Shown here piece after piece: positions 1 through 8,700 of a stretch of 64,000 nt of DNA. The notes under the pieces are model-generated. The model saw only the letters and a program-made list of their open reading frames with translations, did no database searches and was not told where the DNA came from. Origin of the DNA: Tritrichomonas musculus (Eukaryota; Parabasalia; Tritrichomonadida; Tritrichomonadidae); NCBI GenBank assembly GCA_039105265.1, contig JAPFFF010000023.1, positions 1,178,001 through 1,242,000 on the forward strand. The letters run 5' to 3'. How positions within the stretch are numbered: position 1 is the first letter of the stretch; every line of letters starts with the position of its first letter. The translations under genes were made by a program, and so were the position numbers.

Positions 1-90
1 ATAATATTTAAATACTATTGCTTATATTCATATTCTTTTTACTCTCACTTTGATAAATTTCGAGAATTGCTGAATCAGCAATGTTGATTG

Positions 91-175
91 AAAATTGAAT
101 GAAAATTTTAGTAAAAGTTCAAGAAAAAAAATCCATAGAAAAAAAATTGAATGAAAATTTTAGTAAAAGTTCAAG
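91..175. repeat. Tandem direct repeat, about 33 bp x 2
   Basis: A 33-base AT-rich unit beginning AAAATTGAATG occurs at 91-123 and again at 143-175 with a short A-rich spacer. Further right, the phrase GTTACRAAAGTGGA occurs three times (about 223-236, 297-310 and 320-333). Nothing else in bases 1-667 looks like a gene. The repeats lie far upstream of the kinase gene and no function can be assigned. Confidence 0.7.
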
Positions 176-667
176 TAAAAAAATCTATCAAAAGAGGGGA
201 AAAGAAAGTCTATCGAAAATTCTGTTACGAAAGTGGATAAAAAATCAAAAAGTTAGGTGATAATAAATTTTGAAATTTTTGGTGGTTACATTTTCTGTTA
301 CGAAAGTGGATTTTTCCGTTACAAAAGTGGAACAACTGTAAATAATGAGATTTTCCAAAACTCATATGTAGAATCATTTTGAGGAACTAGTTTTAAAAAC
401 ATATGTTATTCTCGTAGTCCCCAATTTAATTTTGTGTTTTATTTGAAACTTGAAATTTCAAGATATTAGATGAGGATATCATCTGAAATCAAAAATCGAA
501 AAAGTGGTATCATTGAATTCGGGGTCTTGTGCTGATTAATAATATATCAATATTTTTTTCTAAATACCGCTCTAAATGAAGAATCAAAAAAATCTGAAAA
601 ATCGGATTAATTGAATGACCATTCAATTTCTGAAAACTACCAAAATTTTCAAAATTTATATTAGATC

Positions 668-1663
668 ATGAGCATAAAACCATTTTATCAGCCAAATGAC
701 AAAATTGGTAAATATGTTATAGAATCATTGATTTCTAGTAAATTTTCTGATTGTCAATCTCTTAACGAAGTTTACAAAGCTTTTATTCCAAATGAAGGAA
801 AACAGTATTATGTGATTAAGCCAACGCCATACGAAACAAGTGAAGATAAAGAATATTTTAACCAGCAAATTTTCATTTTAGATCAATTAAAAGATTACGA
901 TACCATAATGAATTTTATCGATTGTATTGAAGAGCATATTACAGTTGAAGAAGACAATAAAGTAGCATATATGTTTCCTGTTATGAAATTTTGTAATTTT
1001 TCGGATCTTCGTGATTATTATAATATTAGTATCAGAAAGAAAGATTTAAAAACTAAGAATATGATTATTCGTTCAGTGTTTCACAAAACTTTATCAATAC
1101 TGAAAATAATTCATAGTCTTGGAATTATTCACCATGATATCAAGCCAAATAATTTTTTAGTTGAGAGTGGGAATCCATTAAAAATTGTTTTAACAGATTT
1201 TGAATTTGCGATTCAACTTCCACAAGGCCAATCAACAAATTGTCCTTGTGGTACTTTACATTATATGGCTCCCGAAGTCTTAGAAGAAGATTATCATGAT
1301 TCTTCGATTGATATATGGTCTCTTGGTGTGATGATTTATTATTTTGTTACAGAAAAGTATCCGTTTAAAATTACAAATAAAGATGAGAAAAGAGCTACTT
1401 TTATAGAAAAAATTAATAATTATAGGCCTACGTTTAATTCAAAAGTTCCTCCAGATTTGAAAGATTTACTTCTAAAAATGCTCGTAAAAAATCCATCTGA
1501 TAGGATAACCGCAGAAGAAGCATTAGCTCATCCCTACTTTAATGGTTACTATGATGATGAATCAGATACTAAGCAAGCTGCATCAGAAATAAGCGTTGTT
1601 GTGGAAGAAGAGATTTCAGCTGGAAAATTGGATAAAAAAGATATTGAAGGCGAAAAAACTTAA
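668..1663 (+). CDS. Protein kinase-like protein, host, atypical catalytic motifs
   Basis: A 331-residue protein that is almost entirely one eukaryotic protein-kinase domain (about residues 14-295). Seen: the VIK lysine (about K51), the catalytic loop with Asp157 in an HHDIKPNN context, an activation segment opening DFE (177-179) and an APE motif (201-203), followed by DIWSLGV and a C-lobe arginine. The HRD arginine is His and the DFG glycine is Glu. The lysine and both aspartates are kept, so weak or altered activity is possible, but a pseudokinase is not proven. The C-terminal 40 residues are acidic and unstructured. It lies outside the large element, 490 bases left of its end, so it is a host gene. 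The ATG at 668 is the first in frame. Substrates are unknown. Confidence 0.9.
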   Translation: MSIKPFYQPNDKIGKYVIESLISSKFSDCQSLNEVYKAFIPNEGKQYYVIKPTPYETSEDKEYFNQQIFILDQLKDYDTIMNFIDCIEEHITVEEDNKVAYMFPVMKFCNFSDLRDYYNISIRKKDLKTKNMIIRSVFHKTLSILKIIHSLGIIHHDIKPNNFLVESGNPLKIVLTDFEFAIQLPQGQSTNCPCGTLHYMAPEVLEEDYHDSSIDIWSLGVMIYYFVTEKYPFKITNKDEKRATFIEKINNYRPTFNSKVPPDLKDLLLKMLVKNPSDRITAEEALAHPYFNGYYDDESDTKQAASEISVVVEEEISAGKLDKKDIEGEKT

Positions 1664-2153
1664 TGTTTATAAAGTAATATTTTTTAAAGTAATAGATTAT
1701 ATTGTTAATAATTCTTTCAGTAGGATTTACTGCAAAAACTTCCTCTAATATATATTAAAATATTAAATTATATTTATTATGGTTATCTTTCTATATAATA
1801 TAAGAAAAAAGAAATTATTGATAGATATTTGCTACTAAAAATACAATATTGCTTAGAAAAAATTAAAAAATCTGGTATTAGATATAAAAATAATAGAAAG
1901 TTTGTTTAATGTCACAAAAAGTAGAATCATAAAAAGAAAATAGCAATGAAAAATATAAATCCAAAATTATAAATCGAACAATTGCAAAAAGATGAAAATA
2001 AAAAAAATTGTTTCTGTAGATAATAAGATTATTCAAAAGAAATATTTCAAAAAATATTCTATTTAGCATGTAAAAGTTATTAATATCAAAGAATCATCAA
2101 TATTTTCTTAAATTTTCATCAAAGTTATTTGAATATTTATTTATTGAGATATT
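1664..2153. other. Host intergenic DNA, no gene seen
   Basis: AT-rich spacer between the kinase gene and the left end of the element. A short minus-strand open frame at 1878-2069 is low-complexity (Phe, Leu, Ile, Tyr) and is not credible as a gene. The last five bases, ATATT, are the left copy of the target-site duplication. Confidence 0.7.
2149..2153. repeat. Target-site duplication, left copy
   Basis: ATATT immediately precedes the element's first AG. The same five bases follow its last CT at 53122-53126. Maverick/Polinton integration gives 5-6 bp duplications, which fits. Confidence 0.85.
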
Positions 2154-2312
2154 AGTAGTATATAAATGGCGTGATTTCTTAACGTCCCTATCGGTCCGTT
2201 AACAACCCACGCCATTTGGCCGCTGTGTAGTCATTTTTGAGAGCTCATTATCGTGGTTAACAAACGTATTGAAATCATTTGTGAGAGGCCATTTTGTGAA
2301 GGTCATTTGTGA
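2154..2312 (+). repeat. Left terminal inverted repeat, 159 bp
   Basis: Identical over 159 bases to the reverse complement of 52963-53121. It opens AGTAGTATATAAATGGCG. It also contains a near-palindromic pair, TGGCGTG near 2168 and CACGCCA near 2208, that could fold back, and several GTGAAGGTCATTT-type subrepeats at its inner edge. Confidence 0.95.
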
Positions 2313-2321
2313 AGGTCATTG

Positions 2322-2391
2322 AATGGTTTACACGAATGAACTTTTTCAATGGTTTACATGAATGAACTTTTTCAATGAACTCATACAATTT
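2322..2391 (+). repeat. Left subterminal repeat
   Basis: Two 26-base units beginning TGGTTTACACGAATGAAC and TGGTTTACATGAATGAAC lie in tandem (2324-2349 and 2350-2375), followed by TGAACTCATACAATTT. One unit with the same tail occurs in inverted orientation at about 51971-52010. On the left this repeat abuts the terminal repeat. On the right about 950 bp containing a kinase gene separates them. Confidence 0.85.
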
Positions 2392-2405
2392 TAAAGTTAT
2401 TGAAA

Positions 2406-2762
2406 ATGACATCTACGATTGTCGATGGGTTGAAAACATTTATTGGAACAAACTGTGGAAATAGAATACAAGATATGGAAAATGGATACAAGACGATGAA
2501 AGAAAATAAAGCACAGTTTTCAGCATCTGGGGAAATACTTTTCTTAAGATATCTCATAGAATACGATACATATTTGGCAATTGGAGGACAACCTGATAAC
2601 AAAATAATACCATCGATGGAACATTTTGCAGAAGACGTGGATATAATATCAGAAGTATTGGCTTTGCAAATAAAAAGATACGATATATTATGCCTTGATG
2701 AGAAATTACAACCTCATACGATGTGGCAAGAATCAAGAAGGCGAATCAAAATTAATATATGA
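2406..2762 (+). CDS. Element protein, unknown, 118-residue open frame
   Basis: First coding frame inside the left end, starting 94 bases after the terminal repeat. The first in-frame ATG at 2406 was chosen. The product is mainly helical and opens with a Thr/Val/Gly-rich segment containing FIGTNCGNR. No family is recognised. The next, much longer frame begins near its end. It may belong with the very large protein that follows, but no product is proposed here. Confidence 0.5.
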   Translation: MTSTIVDGLKTFIGTNCGNRIQDMENGYKTMKENKAQFSASGEILFLRYLIEYDTYLAIGGQPDNKIIPSMEHFAEDVDIISEVLALQIKRYDILCLDEKLQPHTMWQESRRRIKINI

Positions 2763-5700
2763 AATTGCAAAAAAGAGGAGAAATTATCAAGAATTTTGGG
2801 AAGAAGCAGTTTTGCCATTCTATAAACAAGATAATATTATAATATCATCCAACGGTGCATTAAATTGTTGCTATTATCAAATGGTCAAACATTATCTAGG
2901 TCAATTTGAAGGATTACCGTGGACAAAATGGCCAAATTGGGTGAATCAAGAAGCGGCTCTAGAGAGTTATCGATGTTATAAAGCGGATATTTTGCCAAAT
3001 ATATCAGTTAGAAACGAAAGAGAAGTCAATTTATCAATTTGGGATATGGAATTTAATGGTGGTATGGCAGCAGAAAATCAAAGACTATATCAAGTATTAA
3101 TGTCTGCCGCATGGATGATTAAAAATGATCCATTTTGTACATTCAAAGTGGAAAATGGTCAACCCAATCCAGATAAAATAGCAATAGAACGATCCAATGG
3201 TGCCTTAAGTCTACAGTATGCAATATTAACATTGCAAAATACAGGTGCATCATTCAATTCAGATAATCTAACGAAATTACTTTTTAGAAGTACAAGTAAT
3301 TTTTTCCAATTGCGAACAATCATGGCAATGAAACAGTGCAAATTCGAACAAGAAATGAAAATCAGTGAAGAGGCTCAACAAAGATTTTTGAATGAATACA
3401 ATAATTACACATATTTTCAATTTGGACAAAACGAAGGATTAGATCAAGCATGGAGGGAGGCATACAATCAGGCAAACATTGCATTTGCTAAACAAGAGAT
3501 GGATATTGCACTAAAAACATGGGGTAATGGTGGAACACCAGAAGCTTATTTAGAAGAAAAAGAAGCTGTATTAAAAAATACCATTATTCAAGAAATAGAT
3601 AATTTAATTGCAACAATGAATCAAAGAATTGCAACTGCAACTCAATCTCAGCAAAAAATAGAGACCGAAATACTTCAATTATTGAAAGAAGAGAATGAAA
3701 AGAAACAAAAACATATCAGAGGATTAGAAACAAACGATGCAATGTATAAGAACGTTACTAAATATTTTAATTGGTTTTATCCTGGACGAACAGATGAAGA
3801 ATTTCAAGCAAAATTAGACTCATACAAGAACAAATCGTTAGAGGAAGCAGAAAGGGAAATGAAAGATGAAGTGTCTAGATTAGTTGATGCATGGAATGTT
3901 AATATAAACGATTTGGAACAAAAAATAAAGACAAATATTCCTGAATTTGAGTCTTGGCGTGATGATTTTTGGAAACCTGGTAAACAAAAAGAAATAATTA
4001 CAAAGAAAAAGACTCAATTACTTAATCAACATAAAGGGAATCCACAATCTGTTAAAGCACAATTAGATAAAGAGTGGGATGAAAAATTTCCTGCATTACT
4101 TGCTTTGATAAAAGATGATCAAAGATTAATAAAACTTAGACCTTGTATTGGAAAAGAATTATTTGCACGTTTTGCTTTCGACATTGATAAACTGGAAACA
4201 TATCTCACAAAAATTTATCCTTTATCAATTCAAATGTTGGAATTTTGCCCGTATTTTTACCAATGGTTTCGGGAAGAAATCGATAATCCGGATGCATTAG
4301 AAACAGTTGAAACCAATTTGACTGAGACTCTATCGGAATTTAAAAATAGAAAAGAAGACTTTCAAAAAAATAAAAAAATTCAAACGCTAATGGGAAGAAA
4401 TCAAGATATTGCAACATGGGAAGATCTCGCAGGACATTGTAAAAATGATAAAGATGTAAAACTCTGGATTCAAATGAAAAAAGGATGGATGAACCATAAA
4501 AGATTTTCCAATACAAATGATATAAATTTCATTTTTGACTTTTATCCAAAATTCTATGAATGTGAAAAAGATTTGAGTAGGCTGAATCAATATCTCTCTG
4601 ATCAGGGAATGCAAAACACAGATGAAGATGATGAACTGTTACCAAATATTGAACAGTTGGTAACTCATTACATAAAGATTAAAAATAAATCACATCAAAA
4701 TCTCTATATTTTTGTTGAAAATAATTGGGAAAACTTTTTGAGAAAATATTTGAACGACACGGAAGATTGCGAAACATTTGAGCAGTATATATTAAAAAAA
4801 TATCAAAATAAAGGTTATTCATCTGATGAGGCACGATTTTTGGATAATGTAGGGAAAATGTCAATAAAATGTGCAAATGATATTGAAAATTTACAGAAAA
4901 TGGAAAGCGAAGCACATACAATCATAGTTGATGTGGGAGACGGAGACACAACTCATTATACTTTGGAAAAAGCAATAGAAAAATATAATTCTGTGTCTGA
5001 AGAGAAAATAAAGAATCAAGAACATGCTATAAAAATATTTTATCAGAAAGGATGGGAAATGGAAGATGGTGTAAAATGGTTAGTAAATGAATCCAAAAGA
5101 AAGAATTTAAATATGAAGATTTCAAAAGAAGTTGAAAAAGCTTTTATTGATTGGAGAGACAATAATAAAAACAGTTATTTGAAATTTGATAATGTCGCAA
5201 TAATGAGGCAACAATTAGGAGGTGATCAAGAATTAATCACTTTTTTAAATGAATTGAAGAAATACAAAGATGAATATTTATCTTATTATAACTATATTGA
5301 TTTGAATCCATATTTCCCATCTGATAAACAAACAACAACAAATTCAAAACAAGTTATCATTAGTGTTCAACAAAAAATAGATCAAGCAAGACAAGATTGT
5401 GATGCTTTGGAAAGACAATATGAAGCAATAAATAATCAGTACTCGGAAATATGGAATGATGTAAAGGAGAGAGACGATAAAACATGGGTACGTAAACCTT
5501 GGCAATTTAATTATCAAGCCCTCTATAAAAAATATGATGGAGACAAAAATAAAGTTGGAAAACATATATACTGCTCGTTTTATGATATGTTATGTTATAA
5601 AATAGATGGACATGGAAAGAAGAGTTTAACAACCGCAGAATATACGTCCATCATCGAAAATACTCATATATCAAATGGAAATACGGAAGATGATGGAATG

Positions 5701-8700
5701 ATAACCATAAAAGACAAAATTCAGAAAAAATGGAAACAACTGGAAACAATAGACTGGTGGGGTGAGGATAAAGATCCTCTCCTATATTTCAATATCATGA
5801 AGAAAATAGGTGCGTGGAATGATGGAGATGAAAAAATATTAATGCAGAAATCAAAAGAAGATGGTTATCAGGAAATGATTAATCGAATTCAAACGGTTTA
5901 TGCTAGTTATAGCGGAGAAGATAAATATCAATTTAAAAATCCAAATGCAAATTTATCAGAAAAATTTACCGAAATAGCAACCGTAACACAAAAATTAGTT
6001 GACAATGCAAATGAATATATCAAAACACCTGGTTTGGTAAATGCTTGGAATTCAGCAAAATCATATATCAAAGAAAAAACATTAGGAGAACTCATGAAAA
6101 ATTATCCTGCTCCACAGGATGCAATGAAATATTTTATGAGAATTGGAATGGAATACACTTATCGTCAAACATTTAACAAAATGGAGATAAAATATCCAGA
6201 GACGGTAAAAACAGATGAACAAAAAACAGATTGGTTAAAATCGAAGATAAATAATTTTACCGATTTTGATTTGAATTATTTTCAATCGCAAAATTTTAAT
6301 GATCTTTGGAGTCAATATTCAACAAAACCAAGATGTCCATTTAAAACATTGAATGAATTTTTAGACCACGTGGATAATAATGCAAAAGAAGCAAACATAT
6401 TTTTAGAACATGAATTAGCAAAAGAAACATTTTCAAAATGGTTCGGTCAAGAATATGAAAATTCGGATAAATTAGATAGAGAAAAACAAATTCAAGATAT
6501 AGATTCAAAATTGAAGGACCTCTGGACTTATGATAAAGAAGGAAGTGCATTTAAAACAGAAATGCTTGAATATAATACCAATTTTTCCACAAAAAATACA
6601 GTAGCAAAATTCGTATTGAACAAAGAGAGAGATATGGAAGGTTGGAGAATATTTATGAAAGTGAAGAATTTGAAATATAAAATCAAAAAAATAAATAGTT
6701 CTTTGGCTTCAGAAATTGAAAAATATAACGAAAATTCAGAAGATGCTGATGCTCTGGAAGAGATTTATAAGAGTGCTGAAAAGAATAATCAAAATTTTGA
6801 ATGTCAAGAATGTATTGATTTGATAAAAGAGTATGAGAAAGTTTGTAGAACAACCCTTGATGTAGAGAAACTTCAAAAACAGAAACCAAATTATGTTGAT
6901 TTCAAAAAATATTTAGAAGTTGAAATCTTAAAAACTCAATTAACAGATACTTATGGATATACAAATGAGGAAATAAATAATTTATTGAAAAAAGATGATG
7001 AACAAACATTATTTCATCTCAAGACTGAAAAAAATAGAGTGGAAGAGGATTTGAAAAAATTAAAGAGCGATACAGAAGCGAATAAATTCTTACAAATATA
7101 TAAAGATTTTTCTCATTTTACAACCATGACTTTTGAAGAATTAATGAAAAAACATAATCATTCTTATGAGGGAGTCATGTTTTATATTGTATATTTTGCA
7201 TATAATGCTTTGATTGATAAGAAGTCAGAAAAAGAGATGCTTGGAAAATATCAAAATGATTTTGGAACAGCAATCGTTGGAATGATGAAGGATTTAGATA
7301 TTTACTTTGCAAGGGAAAAGGAATTCAATGGGAATCCGACGTTGAAAAACCTGATGGATTCGAAAAAATGGGACTACGAATATATGATGGAACATTTCCC
7401 TGTTTTGAAAACAAATGATTATTTGCAAGATGTTCAAAATGCTATCTATTTGATTCAAAATGTTAGTGATGAAGAAATTTATTTAACATACTTAGCAAAA
7501 GTGGGAGAAGAAGATACACACCTTTCAACCTTTGATAACTCCAAAACAAGAGAGAAAAAGAAATATTTGCTTGATAAAAAGAAAGAATTCGAAACATATG
7601 AAAAGAAATTGGAAACAGATGAAATGAACGAATTATTTACGAAATTTAAGGAGAAGCATAAAGAATATGACGTTGATGATTGGGCAGGGAGGTATCGTTT
7701 TGCGAAAGCCTTGTTTTCGAAAATCGACTATAAAGAAATTAAAAATTATCTCACACTCAAAAATTTAATTACTGATTTTGAAGAGAAATACAAAGTTAAT
7801 TGGACAGATCAAGAGCAAAGTTCTTGGACAGATGATAAACAAATTAATTATTTGAAGACAGTTGTGAATAAAAAAGATGAATATGAATCAAATGACCTCA
7901 TTAAAGAAGCAATTGAAATATATAATAAAGCATTTCCGAATGCAAGACTCAAAAAACAAAAAATGATTAGTGAATATGGTGAACAAATTGAAGAAGCAGC
8001 TTATGTTTATTTAAGAAAAGGTCTCATTCAATTGGCAAAAACATTATTAGGTGAGAGATTTGATGAAAAGAATTATCCTGATAGTGATGAAGGAATAGAA
8101 AGATTAAAAAGCGATATTAAATATGAGGAACAGAAAAAAGAGAATTTTCAATCAGCTGGTATAATTCAAACTAAATTAAATGATTACAATTCTTACTTCA
8201 AAAATGAACCAAATAGAGATGATGTATGGGTGAGAAAAGAATTTAATAATGATGCAGATATGGCTTTAAATGGTCTTGAAATATACATGTTGATTGATGA
8301 ATTAAATGACTTTTATGGAGGTTCAACATATAAGAGAGACGAGCTTCATAATCAAATTTTACAAAGTTCAGATAAAGGGAAATCAATAAAGAACGAATTA
8401 TTGAATCATATAAATATACTGTCCAAAGAAAAGGGAATAATGGTTGACTATAATAATAGAAAGATAAATTTCAAATCTTATTTAGATTATTGGAACTCAC
8501 AACATGGAACAAATTATGATAAATTTGATGCATTAAGAGAATTAGGTGTTTTTCAAGGAAGTCAAGATTCGATTCCAAAAGCAAAGAAAGCTATTGCTGA
8601 ATTATTGATATTTTATCGAAATCAATTTTATCCCGATAATCAAATTGATTCCTCAAAAGCTTTAACATATGCTACAAAATTGGAGAATGTAATTCAAGAT

